DNA of 64,000 bases from Acerihabitans arboris (GTDB lineage: Bacteria > Pseudomonadota > Gammaproteobacteria > Enterobacterales > Enterobacteriaceae): positions 124,001-188,000 of the forward strand of contig NZ_WUBS01000011.1 in the NCBI RefSeq assembly GCF_010131535.1, in the 5' to 3' direction. Below, one piece after another: positions 53,401 through 63,589 of this stretch. Below the pieces are notes generated by a model, which was not told the origin of the DNA, did not search any database, and saw nothing but the letters and a program-made list of their open reading frames with translations. Within the stretch, counting starts at the first letter, position 1. Each line of letters opens with the position of its first letter. Made by a program: the position numbers and the translations under genes.

Positions 53401-54666
53401 ATGGCTCTGACTGACAGCAAAATCCGCGCTGCAAAAAACTTCATAAAATCCTACAAAATCACCGATGCCCACGGTCTGTATCTACTGGTATCCACCAGCG
53501 GCTCACGTTTGTGGTATTTCCGCTACAGCTTCGGCGGCAAAGAATCCCGCCTGGCCTTAGGCGCCTATCCGCAGGTCACGCTGGCGGAGGCTCGCGAAAA
53601 ACGCGACGCGGCCCGTAAGCTGCCGGCATCCGGCATCCCCCCTTCCCTGCCCCGCGAATCAGAAAAAACCGCAGTAGACGAAATCCGCACCTTTGAACAC
53701 ATCGCTACCGCATGGCACACCAGCAGCCTCAGACTCTGGTCGGAAAGCCACGCGGTTAAAATTCTTACCTGCCTGAAACGCTATGCCTTTCCCAACATTG
53801 GCGAAATGGATATCGCAGAGATCGAAACCCGCCATCTGGCGCAGCTCGTCAAAGCCATTGATGACAAGGGCGTCCATGACGTCGCCGGGAGAATGCGGCA
53901 ATATCTGACCAAAATCATGCGCCACGCCGTGCAACAGGGCCTAATCAAATACAACCCCGCGTTCGATCTGGGTGGCGTTGTGACCCCGATCGTGGCCCAA
54001 CATCTTCCTGCCCTGCCTCTGAAACGTCTACCCGAATTGCTGAGGAACTTATATAACTACAAAGGCCGGATGCTAACTCGCCTAGCGCTGGAACTGAATC
54101 TGCACGTCTTTCTGCGCTCAAGTGAGTTAAGGCTTGCCCGCTGGGATGAGTTCAATCTGCAAGCGCGTATCTGGACAGTGCCCGCGCAACGCGAGGCTGT
54201 AGAGGGCGTGAGATTTTCAGAGCGTGGCGCAAAAATGAAAGATGAGCATCTTGTGCCGCTGTCACGGCAGGCAGTAGCCCTGCTGAAACAAATCAAGGGA
54301 ATCACCAGAGAGTCGGCATTCGTTTTTCCGGGCGCATATACCCTGGAAAAACCGATGAGTGAAAACACCATCAACAAGGCGCTGCGTGTCATTGGCTATG
54401 ACACCAAAATCGAGGTTTGCGGCCACGGGTTCAGAACGATGGCCTGTAGCGCCCTAAACGAGTCAGGGCGGTGGTCAAAGGACGCCATTGAGCGACAGAT
54501 GAGCCATAAGGAGCGAAACGGTGTACGGGCGGCCTATGTACACAAAGCGGAACATCTGGAAGCACGGATGGAAATGATGCAATGGTGGTCGGATTATCTG
54601 GACGTAAACCGTGAGAGTTATGTTGCACCGTATATTTATGCCCGGCAGCATAAAGCGGCCAAATGA
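53401..54666 (+). CDS. int: P4-type tyrosine integrase
   Basis: 421 residues from the ATG at 53401 (MALTDSKIRAAK, GGAG upstream); the frame starts earlier but without family sequence. The N-terminal DUF4102 domain (YLLVSTSGSRLWYFRY, LALGAYPQVTLAEAR) and the catalytic domain are complete: the first Arg in FLRSSELRLARWDEF (near 237), H-x-x-R in GHGFRTM (near 341), His in QMSHKE, and Tyr in AAYVH. It catalyses site-specific integration at the neighbouring tRNA-Phe site. A terminator follows. Confidence 0.93.
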   Translation: MALTDSKIRAAKNFIKSYKITDAHGLYLLVSTSGSRLWYFRYSFGGKESRLALGAYPQVTLAEAREKRDAARKLPASGIPPSLPRESEKTAVDEIRTFEHIATAWHTSSLRLWSESHAVKILTCLKRYAFPNIGEMDIAEIETRHLAQLVKAIDDKGVHDVAGRMRQYLTKIMRHAVQQGLIKYNPAFDLGGVVTPIVAQHLPALPLKRLPELLRNLYNYKGRMLTRLALELNLHVFLRSSELRLARWDEFNLQARIWTVPAQREAVEGVRFSERGAKMKDEHLVPLSRQAVALLKQIKGITRESAFVFPGAYTLEKPMSENTINKALRVIGYDTKIEVCGHGFRTMACSALNESGRWSKDAIERQMSHKERNGVRAAYVHKAEHLEARMEMMQWWSDYLDVNRESYVAPYIYARQHKAAK

Positions 54667-54680
54667 CAATTAGCGTGAAA

Positions 54681-54715
54681 AAAAGCAGATCTTTTTCATC
54701 AGGATCTGCTTTTTT
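54681..54715 (+). terminator. Intrinsic terminator after the integrase gene
   Basis: Stem AAAAGCAGATC / GATCTGCTTTT with an 11-base loop, followed by TTTTGCTTT. It lies 15 bp after the integrase stop. Confidence 0.9.
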
Positions 54716-55159
54716 GCTTTATAAGATGTTTCCATTTTTTTATTATGGACCCATAGGATTTTTATTAAAAAGTCCCAAAATCCATGAACTATATATTTAA
54801 ACCTTGCTAAAGACACTGGCGATAGTGTAACCATCCCATATAATCGTACCATTCGTATTTAGAGATCTCATGGCATAATTAGAATATCACGAGAAAATTA
54901 TTATTATATGTAAAAGTGTGTTAACAAGGAGTTTTTCCTCTATGTATTATGCATGCGACATCCAGAATAGGAGCTATGAGAGGAATATTTCAGCTGGATG
55001 TAACAACCTCATTAACACAATATAAATAAGTTTAAGTCTGGGAAAAAAATCAAAATCGCCATAAAAAAATGATCCAACACACTCATGCTTTTTGTGATGT
55101 TTTACAATGTGATAGTAGTTATTAGCTATAAAATTCATAAGAGTATTACTGATTAGAAA
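54716..55159. other. AT-rich non-coding stretch between integrase and gatR
   Basis: About 440 bp without a credible gene in either strand. It follows the integrase terminator and leads to the gatR 3' end. No repeat or terminator for gatR stands out. Confidence 0.5.
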
Positions 55160-55939
55160 TTAAGCAAGAACAACTTTTTTCCCAATTTTTTTGAGCGTAT
55201 TGACTTCTATTTCCGGTGCATCAGAATCAGTGATGATCATATCAATTTTTTCAATCGGCAGGACAGAGTTAAATCCTTTACGTCCAAATTTAGAAGAGTC
55301 AGTGACAACGATTACTTGACGAGCTACTGCTGCCATGACAGAACTAATCGCATAACCTTCATTGAAGGTTGTAATGCCATTTACACAGTCAAGGCCGTCA
55401 GCGCCAACGAACATCAAATTAGCAGATACTTCCTGTAGTGCATATTCCGCGATACTACCGTGAAGTGAGATAGTTTTATGCCTGAGCGTGCCACCGCATA
55501 CGACAAGAGTAATATCTTTATTTTCTGAAAGTAGGAACGCCGCCGGAAGATTATTAGTTATTACAGTAATGTTGCTGCGATTCATAAGCTCTTCTGCCAG
55601 AAGCTTAGTTGTACTGCCACTGTCCAGGATGATGGTATCACCATCTTGTACGAGGCCGGCCGCTTCAATCGCTATACGCTTTTTGGGATCTGCTGCGAGT
55701 TTATACCGATCATGGATACTGAGTTCACGGTTAGCTGTTGTAAGGTCATGTTGTGTAGTTGAAAGTTTTGCTGCCCCACCGTGAAAACGAGTAAGTAATC
55801 CCCGTTCTTCAAGTAAACGCAGATCTGCCCTAATTGTCACTTCAGATACCCCTAGTTTCGCGGATATATCAGCGTTCAAAACACTACCACCTGCATTCAC
55901 CATCTCAACAATCTCACTACGTCTTTCAAACGTGTTCAT
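55160..55939 (-). CDS. gatR: GatR, DeoR-family repressor of galactitol genes
   Basis: 259 residues. N-terminal DeoR winged helix (NADISAKLGVSEVTIRADLRLLEERGLLTRFHGGA) and a C-terminal sugar-phosphate sensor domain with the typical ILDSGSTT, ITLVVCGGT and FVGADGLD motifs. It resembles E. coli GatR closely along its length (SENKDITLVVCGG, NGITTFNEGY). AAGGAG precedes the ATG. Divergent from gatZ, it should bind the shared region and be released by a phosphorylated sugar of the pathway. Confidence 0.92.
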   Translation of the reverse strand: MNTFERRSEIVEMVNAGGSVLNADISAKLGVSEVTIRADLRLLEERGLLTRFHGGAAKLSTTQHDLTTANRELSIHDRYKLAADPKKRIAIEAAGLVQDGDTIILDSGSTTKLLAEELMNRSNITVITNNLPAAFLLSENKDITLVVCGGTLRHKTISLHGSIAEYALQEVSANLMFVGADGLDCVNGITTFNEGYAISSVMAAVARQVIVVTDSSKFGRKGFNSVLPIEKIDMIITDSDAPEIEVNTLKKIGKKVVLA

Positions 55940-56235
55940 AGCCGCTCCTTATCGATTTAGTTCATTTTAAAACGAAAGAGAAAGAAAGTAAAAGACGAAT
56001 AGCGATTCTGTGATCTAGGAACTGCTATTTGTGGATTTAACAGTTATCTCATCTCATTGATCTATAATAAAATATTTTAACTTAAAAATTTCATGATACC
56101 TCATCAACTTGAAACGAAAATATTCGAAAGATATAGAAGAAAAACGTTGATCATGATCACATAACAATAAGAAAGGAATTGTGCATCATACGAAAGTGTT
56201 CGATTGTATGTGACAGGCATTACGTGAGGAATATT
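55940..56235. promoter_or_regulatory. gatR-gatZ divergent control region
   Basis: About 300 bp with both promoters. CGAAA-type half-sites recur: AAACGAAAGAG near 55970, GAAACGAAAATATTCGAAAG near 56110 and CGAAAGTGTTCG near 56190. Such repeats are the expected form of DeoR/GatR operators. A likely CRP site lies at 56146-56161. Operator assignment is inferred. Confidence 0.6.
56146..56161 (+). promoter_or_regulatory. Candidate CRP-binding site upstream of gatZ
   Basis: GTTGA-N6-TCACA: the right half matches the CRP consensus (TGTGA-N6-TCACA) fully and the left half in three of five bases. It lies about 75 bp upstream of the gatZ start, a usual distance for cAMP-CRP activation of sugar operons. 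Confidence 0.5.
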
Positions 56236-57531
56236 ATGAAAGGCTTAATAGAGAAACATAAACAAGGTCTCGACATTGGTATCTGCTCAGTTTGTTCAGC
56301 GCATCCATTTGTGATTGAAGCCGCCTTGCAGTTCGATTTGAACAATGACCGTATGGTTTTAATTGAGGCAACATCAAACCAGGTAAATCAAGATGGGGGA
56401 TATACCGGAATGAAACCTGCTGACTTTCGCGATTATGTTCTCGGTATCGCTGAGAAGGTAGGATTTCCGAAAGAGAGGTTAATTCTAGGCGGTGATCATC
56501 TAGGTCCCAACTGCTGGCAGAACGAACCCGCGGTACAAGCGATGGAAAAATCACGCTTACTCATTGCCGAATATGTCAAGGCTGGTTTCAGTAAGATCCA
56601 TTTAGATGCATCAATGTCTTGTGCAGATGACCCTATCCCATTACCACCTGAAACTATCGCGACGCGGGCTGCTGAACTTTGTCGTATTGCTGAGGAAGTG
56701 GCGACAAATGAGCAGAAACTCGCCCTGACATATGTGATCGGCACCGAGGTTCCTGTTCCTGGTGGGGAAGCATCTTCCATTAATGAGGTACACATTACCC
56801 GTCCTGAAGATGCGGCGCATACCATCAATATCCACCACGAAGCTTTTCTGAAGGCCGGGTTGAAAGATGCCATTAAACGTATCATCGGATTAGTTGTACA
56901 ACCGGGCGTTGAGTTCGACCATAGCAGTGTCATTCATTATGACCCGACAAAAGCCAGTCAACTCAGCCGTTTCATTGAATCCACCCCTATAGTTTTCGAA
57001 GCACACTCTACTGATTATCAGACTCCCAAAGCATACCGCGCGTTGGTGAAGGATCATTTTGCTATTTTGAAGGTGGGACCGGCTTTAACCTTCGCTTTGC
57101 GTGAGGCTGTGTTCGCGCTGGCTAAGATTGAACAAGAAATGGTATTTCCTGAAGATCAGAGCCAGATCCTTGCTGTTATTGATCAAGTTATGCTCGATGA
57201 ACCCGGTTACTGGAAGAAGTATTACCGTCCTGAGTTCACCCAAGCGCTAATTGATATTCATTACAGTCTATCAGACCGCATCCGTTACTACTGGCCAAAT
57301 AGCAGGATCAGCAGTGCATTGGATAAAATGCTGGATAATCTCAGCGCTGCGAATATCCCGCTTGGATTGTTGAGCCAGTACTTTCCTAAGCAATTCGAGC
57401 GTGTGCTGGCCGGAACTTTGCCCATTGAGCCGCGCGTACTAATTATCGATAAGATTCAAGATGTTTTGCGCAATTACGGATATGGTTGTATACCTCAATC
57501 TTCAATTGTTAAGGAGGTATCAAATGCATAA
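56236..57531 (+). CDS. gatZ: GatZ, tagatose-1,6-bisphosphate aldolase accessory subunit
   Basis: 431 residues from the ATG at 56236 (GAGGA upstream); the frame starts earlier without family sequence. Clear GatZ/KbaZ sequence: [17 protein letters not shown] near the start, [25 protein letters not shown] and [11 protein letters not shown]. In E. coli this chain stabilises the class II aldolase GatY and has no activity alone. No gatY is in the window, which makes its role here unclear. Overlaps gatA by 8 bp. Confidence 0.93.
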   Translation: MKGLIEKHKQGLDIGICSVCSAHPFVIEAALQFDLNNDRMVLIEATSNQVNQDGGYTGMKPADFRDYVLGIAEKVGFPKERLILGGDHLGPNCWQNEPAVQAMEKSRLLIAEYVKAGFSKIHLDASMSCADDPIPLPPETIATRAAELCRIAEEVATNEQKLALTYVIGTEVPVPGGEASSINEVHITRPEDAAHTINIHHEAFLKAGLKDAIKRIIGLVVQPGVEFDHSSVIHYDPTKASQLSRFIESTPIVFEAHSTDYQTPKAYRALVKDHFAILKVGPALTFALREAVFALAKIEQEMVFPEDQSQILAVIDQVMLDEPGYWKKYYRPEFTQALIDIHYSLSDRIRYYWPNSRISSALDKMLDNLSAANIPLGLLSQYFPKQFERVLAGTLPIEPRVLIIDKIQDVLRNYGYGCIPQSSIVKEVSNA

Positions 57532-57982
57532 TTATCGTCTTTTCGTATCGTCTGGATTGAGCTTTAGTGATTCCACCGAGGCTCTAAATCACATTGGTAT
57601 GAAAATGGTCAGCAAAGGCGTTGTAAAGAACACTTATCCTGCCGCATTACTTGAGAGGGAGGCGTCTTTTCCAACTGGGATTGCTTTAGAAGAGCATTCA
57701 ATCGCAATTCCCCATTGTGAAGCCATGCATGCCTTAGAACCCGCAATTTATCTTATCCGCCCAACGCTCCCGGTGGCGTTTTTACGGTCAGATGATGATG
57801 GTTCGGTAGCCGCCGAGCTGATCATAGCACTTATTGTTACAGATCCGCGTGAACAACTACAACTTCTGAAGACACTTTTCGGCCAGCTCCAAAAATCTGA
57901 GTTTATTGAAAGCTTACTAACAGTCCCTGAGGACGCTATTGCTCAATATTTTAACAATCATATTTTGGCACCAGTCGCTTAA
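57524..57982 (+). CDS. gatA: GatA, galactitol PTS enzyme IIA
   Basis: 152 residues from the ATG at 57524 behind AAGGAGG. The phosphorylated His64 lies in [10 protein letters not shown], and [19 protein letters not shown] closely follows E. coli GatA. It takes phosphate from HPr and passes it to GatB. It overlaps the gatZ end and precedes gatB by 38 bp. Confidence 0.93.
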   Translation: MHNYRLFVSSGLSFSDSTEALNHIGMKMVSKGVVKNTYPAALLEREASFPTGIALEEHSIAIPHCEAMHALEPAIYLIRPTLPVAFLRSDDDGSVAAELIIALIVTDPREQLQLLKTLFGQLQKSEFIESLLTVPEDAIAQYFNNHILAPVA

Positions 57983-58020
57983 TGAAAATCTGATCCTAGA
58001 CCCTACAAGAAGGAAATTAT

Positions 58021-58305
58021 ATGAAGCGTAAAGTAATTGTTGCCTGCGGTGGTGCTGTCGCCACATCAACCATGGCTGCAGAAGAGATTAAAGAACTGTG
58101 TGAGGAGAACGGAATTATCCTTGAAATAGTGCAGTGTCGCATCAATGAAATAGAAACATATATTGATGGAGTCGATTTAATCTGCACGACGGCCCGTATT
58201 GATCGTGAGTACGGTGATATTCCTGTCGTTCATGGCATGCCATTTATTTCTGGTGTCGGCATTGATGTTTTACGGCAAGAAATCCTGACTATCCTCCAGA
58301 GGTAA
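58021..58305 (+). CDS. gatB: GatB, galactitol PTS enzyme IIB
   Basis: 94 residues. Phosphocysteine Cys9 lies in [14 protein letters not shown], the PTS IIB P-loop. The rest matches E. coli GatB ([28 protein letters not shown]). It passes phosphate from GatA to galactitol at the GatC transporter. Good SD (AGAAGGA) upstream. Confidence 0.94.
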   Translation: MKRKVIVACGGAVATSTMAAEEIKELCEENGIILEIVQCRINEIETYIDGVDLICTTARIDREYGDIPVVHGMPFISGVGIDVLRQEILTILQR

Positions 58306-58309
58306 TCGT

Positions 58310-59692
58310 ATGTTCACAGAAATTATGCGTTATATCCTCGATCTTGGTCCGACAGTCATGCTGCCTATCGTAATCATCTTCTTCTCGATTTGCCTGAGAA
58401 TGAAGGTTGGAGATGCGTTCAAATCCGGTCTCCACATAGGTATTGGTTTTGTCGGTATCGGTCTCGTTATCGGCTTGATGCTTGACTCCATTGGGCCTGC
58501 GGCTAAAGCAATGGCCGCAAACTTTCAAATTGGCCTTGAAGTCATCGACATCGGTTGGCCAGGGTCATCGCCAATGACTTGGGCTTCACAAATTGCCCTT
58601 ATCGCTATCCCTGTCGCTATCGGTGTCAATATCTTAATGCTGATAACGCGTATGACACGGGTTGTCAACGTTGACATATGGAACATTTGGCACATGACAT
58701 TCACGGGTGCGTTGGTTCACCTGGCGACCGGGTCTTACTGGTTGGGTATCCTGGGAGTTGTGGTTCATGCAGCCTTTGCCTACAAGTTAGGGGATTGGTT
58801 TTCTCGTGATACGAGAAATTTCTTTGGCTTGGACGGCATAGCCGTTCCTCATGGCACCTCTGCCTATATGGGCCCCATTGCGGTACTGGTTGATTACATC
58901 ATTGAGAAAATACCTGGCTTGCGTCGCATTCATTTGAGCGCAGATGATGTGCAAAAGCGCTTTGGTCCATTTGGCGAACCTGTCACTGTTGGATTTATCG
59001 TAGGCATTATCATCGGGTTACTCGCGCATTATGACGCAAAAGGTGTATTGCAACTGGCGGTGAAAACGGCTGCAGTTATGCTTCTGATGCCACGCGTTAT
59101 TAAGCCTATCATGGACGGACTTAACCCGATCGCTAAGCACGCCCGAAAACGCCTGCAGGCAAAGTTTGCTGGCCAAGATTTTTTGATTGGTCTTGATCCT
59201 GCATTACTCCTTGGAAATACCTCGGTGATATCCGCCAGTTTGATTTTTATTCCATTAACTATTTTAATCGCCGTATTATTGCCTGGTAATAAAGTCCTAC
59301 CGTTTGGAGATCTCGCAACGATTGGTTTCTTTGTTGCTATGGCTGTAGCCGTCCATAAGGGGAATTTGTTCCGTACTTTGATTTCCGGCATTGTTATCAT
59401 GAGTATGACCCTTTGGATTGCCACGCAGACCATCGGACTACATACCCAGTTGGCTGCCAATGCTGGATCGCTTAAAGCCGGTGGAATGGTTGCATCAATG
59501 GATCAGGGTGGATCACCTATCACCTATCTGTTAATTCAATTATTGACTTGGCAAAACGTTACGGCATTGGCCGTGATTGGCATAATTTATCTGCTAGCCG
59601 TGCTCCTGACTTGGCGGCGAGCACGTCAAGCTCCAGAAGAAACTTCAGAAACAGCAGCTAATTTACCTGAAAGTAAAATTTTGATTAAATAA
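58310..59692 (+). CDS. gatC: GatC, galactitol PTS permease enzyme IIC
   Basis: 460 residues with 10-12 hydrophobic segments. It follows E. coli GatC almost throughout (MRYILDLGPTVMLPIVI, GWPGSSPMTWASQIAL, GIAVPHGTSAYMGPIAVLVD). It moves galactitol across the inner membrane while it is phosphorylated by GatB. It starts 4 bp after gatB. A strong hairpin lies directly after its stop. Confidence 0.94.
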   Translation: MFTEIMRYILDLGPTVMLPIVIIFFSICLRMKVGDAFKSGLHIGIGFVGIGLVIGLMLDSIGPAAKAMAANFQIGLEVIDIGWPGSSPMTWASQIALIAIPVAIGVNILMLITRMTRVVNVDIWNIWHMTFTGALVHLATGSYWLGILGVVVHAAFAYKLGDWFSRDTRNFFGLDGIAVPHGTSAYMGPIAVLVDYIIEKIPGLRRIHLSADDVQKRFGPFGEPVTVGFIVGIIIGLLAHYDAKGVLQLAVKTAAVMLLMPRVIKPIMDGLNPIAKHARKRLQAKFAGQDFLIGLDPALLLGNTSVISASLIFIPLTILIAVLLPGNKVLPFGDLATIGFFVAMAVAVHKGNLFRTLISGIVIMSMTLWIATQTIGLHTQLAANAGSLKAGGMVASMDQGGSPITYLLIQLLTWQNVTALAVIGIIYLLAVLLTWRRARQAPEETSETAANLPESKILIK

Positions 59693-59694
59693 TT

Positions 59695-59716
59695 GATGGG
59701 GGGAATACCCCCCATC
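59695..59716 (+). other. Intercistronic hairpin between gatC and gatD
   Basis: Perfect 9-bp stem GATGGGGGG / CCCCCCATC with a 4-base loop (AATA), two bases after the gatC stop and 20 bp before the gatD start. No T-run follows, so it is more likely an mRNA-stabilising or partial-termination element that sets gatD level below gatABC. Confidence 0.75.
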
Positions 59717-59736
59717 TCAATTCGGAGTTACAAATA

Positions 59737-60786
59737 ATGAAATCTGTCGTTATAAACGCTGGGGGCAGCGTTACGCTTGAAGAAAAACCGTTGCCTCAAA
59801 TTACTCATGGTGATGATGTATTGGTAGAAGTAAGTTGTTCTGGTCTATGTGGTTCAGATATTCCTAGAATATTTCACAATGGTGCGCATTTTTATCCAAT
59901 TACATTAGGTCATGAATTTAGTGGCCGGATAAAAAAGATGGGAGCAAATGTCACCGATCTTAATATTAATGATCTGGTTTCATGTGTGCCATTACAACCC
60001 TGCTTCAATTGTTCGGAGTGTCATCGGCAGTTGTGGTCCCAGTGCAAAAACTATCAGTTTATCGGTTCACGTAGTAATGGCGGCAATTGTGAATATATCG
60101 TTGTTCCATACAAAAATCTCTTCCGCTTACCAGAAGGAACAACTCCAACAGAAGGTGCATTCTTTGAACCGATGACGGTCAGCCTTCACACAATACAATT
60201 GGCCGGGGGTTGTAAAGACAAGGAAGTAATAATTATCGGGGCAGGTACGATTGGTTTACTCGCCATGCAATGTGCAAAGGCATTAGGTGCACGGTCCGTC
60301 ACTGCTATTGATATAAATCCAGAACGTCTAGAGCTTTCGAAAAAGTTAGTTGCTGATTATGTTTATAACAGTGCAGAAATGACCACGGATGTAATTAAGA
60401 GCTCTTTAGACGAGCGCCGTTTTGACCAGCTCATACTTGAAACTGCCGGAAGCCCTCAAACAGTTGAACTGGCGATTAAAATTGCTGGGCCTCAAGCACA
60501 GATTGGTCTAATTGGCACGTTGCATCAGGATTTGAACCTCAAAAGCGACACATTTGGTTTGATCTTACGTATGGAGCTTCGTATTTTGGGGAGCTGGATG
60601 AACTATTCTGGTCAATGGCCAGGCGTTGAATGGAAGCAAGCAACACAACTATTTATGCAAGGTAAGATTGACCTGCCGTCTCTTATTGCTATCAAGGGAT
60701 CTCCTCAAGAATATGTTGAGGCGGTGGATGCGCTGCAAGGTAATCCAATGAACGGAAAGATTGTTCTTGATTTTTCTCAAGAGTAA
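59737..60786 (+). CDS. gatD: GatD, galactitol-1-phosphate 5-dehydrogenase
   Basis: 349 residues of the zinc alcohol-dehydrogenase family. Catalytic zinc residues are in CSGLCGSDIPRIF and GHEFSG; four Cys of the structural zinc lie in CFNCSECHRQLWSQC. The NAD site is GAGTIGLLAMQ. Sequence follows E. coli GatD. It oxidises galactitol-1-phosphate to tagatose-6-phosphate. Last gene of the gatZABCD run. Confidence 0.93.
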   Translation: MKSVVINAGGSVTLEEKPLPQITHGDDVLVEVSCSGLCGSDIPRIFHNGAHFYPITLGHEFSGRIKKMGANVTDLNINDLVSCVPLQPCFNCSECHRQLWSQCKNYQFIGSRSNGGNCEYIVVPYKNLFRLPEGTTPTEGAFFEPMTVSLHTIQLAGGCKDKEVIIIGAGTIGLLAMQCAKALGARSVTAIDINPERLELSKKLVADYVYNSAEMTTDVIKSSLDERRFDQLILETAGSPQTVELAIKIAGPQAQIGLIGTLHQDLNLKSDTFGLILRMELRILGSWMNYSGQWPGVEWKQATQLFMQGKIDLPSLIAIKGSPQEYVEAVDALQGNPMNGKIVLDFSQE

Positions 60787-61260
60787 TAAGTGGAATAATA
60801 ATGCAATTCATGGTGGTTCTCGATGTCAATATAGTCATAAAAATTGGTGGTTTAAAAACAGAAAATATATTGGTCAGGCTCTAACTTTCATTATGTTATA
60901 TGAGCTATCAACGTATATTACAATGTGTTGATAGTAGGCTTTCTTATGCATCAAAGGCTAACATCCGACAAATAATAACCTGATAATCCTGACATTTGAA
61001 TGAGTTTAAAATCTAATTTTAGACGACGCCAGATTTGTCTAGTTTTGAGATAAAAGTTACCATAAAAATTAATGTTAATTTTTTCAGAGACGATTAACTT
61101 ATTATGCATCGTAATATAATTATCATAGTTGTCTAAACCATTTGCGCTGCATCAATAAAAATAAGGCGGAATTATTTATTGATAAAATACATTCTTCTGA
61201 TTCATATTCAATTATTTAACAGCTGAATGAAATAGAAATTTTCCCTAATAGGTGGAGAAA
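60787..61260. other. AT-rich intergenic region before lacC
   Basis: About 470 bp with no ORF that I can support. Inverted repeats are present (AACATATATGAGC-like and ATAAACTTATTATG-like stretches) but none is a clear terminator. The gap suggests lacC-lacD have their own promoter. Codon use beyond it is more AT-rich than in gatZABCD. Confidence 0.45.
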
Positions 61261-62208
61261 ATGATACTTACAGTAACAATGAATCCCTCTGTAGATATTT
61301 CTTATCCATTAGAAATCCTAAAGATCAACTCAGTCAATCGGATAGCTAATGTTAGAAAAGAGGCCGGAGGAAAGGGGCTCAATGTAACGAGAGTGATAAA
61401 GCAAGCTCAGGAAGAGGTAATAGCAACTGGTCTTATAGGTGGTGTTTTAGGTGATTATATAGTTAAAAGGCTGGATGCTATTAACATAAAACATCAGTTT
61501 TTCGATATAGCGCAGGAATCAAGAAATTGCATTGCAATACTACATGAAGGGAATCAAACTGAAATCCTTGAGCAAGGGCCTACTATTTCTGTAGAAGAGG
61601 GGACTGCCTTTATAAGTAAATTTTCAGTTCTAACGGACATTGCCAAGGTCATTACCATTTCGGGCAGCCTTCCATCCGGGCTAGAAAAGGATTTTTATAG
61701 GAAGTTGATTGATATCTCCAATAAAAAAAACAAGAAAGTACTACTTGATTGTTCTGGTAAATGTCTAGAAATAGCAACAAGTGGACCATGGCTTCCGTAT
61801 CTAATAAAACCAAACAAAGAAGAAATAGAACAACTCACGGGAATGTCTTTAGATACTGGTTCAATAAAAAGTTTTGTAGAAATGATTGACACTCATAAAA
61901 GTTTGTACGAGATTCCTTGGATTGTTGTTTCACTTGGTAAGGAAGGCGCCTTTGCAAAAGTTGGCGGCCATTATTTTGCTGTGGCGATTCCAAAAATTAA
62001 GGTAATTAATCCTGTTGGTTCAGGTGATGCCACAGTTGCAGGTTTAGCAATTGGCATTAATAACATTGAAACGCCGGAAAATACTTTAAAAAGAGCCATG
62101 GCATTTGGAATTTTGAATGCAATGGAGGCTAAAACAGGTTATATCAATATGATTAAATACACGGATATTTTTAGTCAAGTAAAGGTTTACCCATATTTCA
62201 CAAGATAA
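61261..62208 (+). CDS. lacC: Tagatose-6-phosphate kinase LacC-like (PfkB family)
   Basis: 315 residues from the ATG at 61261 (GGTGGAG upstream; a GTG three codons earlier is possible). Sugar-kinase motifs are clear: [12 protein letters not shown] near residue 35, GPTISVEEG, and [13 protein letters not shown] with the catalytic Asp near 255. PfkB enzymes of this type phosphorylate tagatose-6-phosphate or fructose-1-phosphate. Pairing with lacD points to tagatose-6-phosphate. The type resembles Gram-positive LacC, so transfer is likely. Confidence 0.85.
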   Translation: MILTVTMNPSVDISYPLEILKINSVNRIANVRKEAGGKGLNVTRVIKQAQEEVIATGLIGGVLGDYIVKRLDAINIKHQFFDIAQESRNCIAILHEGNQTEILEQGPTISVEEGTAFISKFSVLTDIAKVITISGSLPSGLEKDFYRKLIDISNKKNKKVLLDCSGKCLEIATSGPWLPYLIKPNKEEIEQLTGMSLDTGSIKSFVEMIDTHKSLYEIPWIVVSLGKEGAFAKVGGHYFAVAIPKIKVINPVGSGDATVAGLAIGINNIETPENTLKRAMAFGILNAMEAKTGYINMIKYTDIFSQVKVYPYFTR

Positions 62209-62246
62209 CATTATATATACTCCTTAAGCAAAGAGGAATAATAAAC

Positions 62247-63233
62247 ATGACCAAATTAAGTGAACAAAAAAAGAAAGCTATGCTGAGACTATCGAACGAA
62301 TCAGGCATTATAGCCGCATTGGCAATAGACCAGCGTGGTGCATTAAAAAAAATGATCGGCGTTTTCAAGCCGCAAGGTGCTGAAGATAAAGACATTATCG
62401 ATTTCAAAACTTTAGTATCAAAAGAACTTACTCCTTATGCTTCCTCTATTCTTCTTGACCCAGAATATGGTTTGCCTGCAGCTGCTGCCAGGGACAGCGA
62501 TGCAGGTCTACTATTGGCATACGAAAAAACAGGTTATGATGCCAGTAAGCAAGGGCGCCTTCCAGATTTGCTGAATATATGGTCTGCCAAACGTTTGAAG
62601 GAAGCCGGTGCAGATGCAGTCAAGTTTTTACTTTATTATGATATCGATGAAAGCCAGAAAATTAATGACCAAAAACATGCTTTTATTGAACGTTTGGGAT
62701 CTGAGTGTACTGCTGAAGATATTCCATTTTATCTCGAGTTAATATCGTATGATGCCTTAAATGCAGACACAAGTAGTAAAGCATATGCAAAAGTGAAGCC
62801 TCATAAAGTCAATGAAATGATAAAAGAATTTTCAAAGTCACAGTACGGTGTAGATGTACTAAAAGTTGAAGTTCCGGTTAATATGAATTTTGTTGAAGGA
62901 TATACGGAAGATAATGATTTGGTTTATACAAAATCAGAAGCTGAAAAATATTTCAAAGAACAATCTGAATCAACGCGATTACCTTTCATCTTTTTAAGTG
63001 CTGGAGTAAGTGCCGATCTTTTTCAGCAGACTCTTCGTTTTGCAAAAACCTCTGGTTCAACTTTCAACGGTGTACTGTGTGGACGAGCTACGTGGGCTAA
63101 AGCGGTCGAGCCGGCAATCACAAAGGGAGAAGAAGCTGCTAGAGAATGGTTGCAGACACAAGGCAAGAAGAACATTAATGAACTTAATGAGGTTTTAAAA
63201 GAAACTGCATCTTCTTGGTTTGATAAGGTATAG
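62247..63233 (+). CDS. lacD: Tagatose-1,6-bisphosphate aldolase LacD (class I)
   Basis: 328 residues. It follows Lactococcus/Staphylococcus Lac[56 protein letters not shown] with the Schiff-base Lys, and LCGRATWA. It splits tagatose-1,6-bisphosphate into DHAP and glyceraldehyde-3-phosphate without a metal. SD AGAGG is nine bases upstream. It lies 38 bp after lacC. Confidence 0.93.
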   Translation: MTKLSEQKKKAMLRLSNESGIIAALAIDQRGALKKMIGVFKPQGAEDKDIIDFKTLVSKELTPYASSILLDPEYGLPAAAARDSDAGLLLAYEKTGYDASKQGRLPDLLNIWSAKRLKEAGADAVKFLLYYDIDESQKINDQKHAFIERLGSECTAEDIPFYLELISYDALNADTSSKAYAKVKPHKVNEMIKEFSKSQYGVDVLKVEVPVNMNFVEGYTEDNDLVYTKSEAEKYFKEQSESTRLPFIFLSAGVSADLFQQTLRFAKTSGSTFNGVLCGRATWAKAVEPAITKGEEAAREWLQTQGKKNINELNEVLKETASSWFDKV

Positions 63234-63589
63234 CCTCATATTCGCAAGATAGCTCTGACGGTCTTCTAGATTTGAAGGCCGTTGTAATTCAGCCTCGTTA
63301 TTTTTGATCTCCTCCAGAAAAATTTTCTGATCAGAATATGAGACAAGTTAAAACCGTGATGAATGGTTTGACCAAATAATTGGACGGGAACAGAAAATAT
63401 CTTAACTATTAACTATAGAGAATTATGAAAAGTGCGCATTACAAAACAGCCAGCAACTTGTTGACATCGAAATGTATCACACAGTCTGATTATAATTTTA
63501 ACTAGCATAAGTTTGCAGTTACCGCAAGTAACAAACTCAACTTCAGATTATATCATAGGATATTCAACCATGTAAAAAGAGATAATATT
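63234..63589. other. Intergenic region after lacD
   Basis: An imperfect hairpin near 63258-63283 (ACGGTCTTC against GAAGGCCGT) follows lacD but has no strong T-run. The rest is AT-rich with no ORF I can support. A promoter for the next gene is expected here. Confidence 0.4.
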
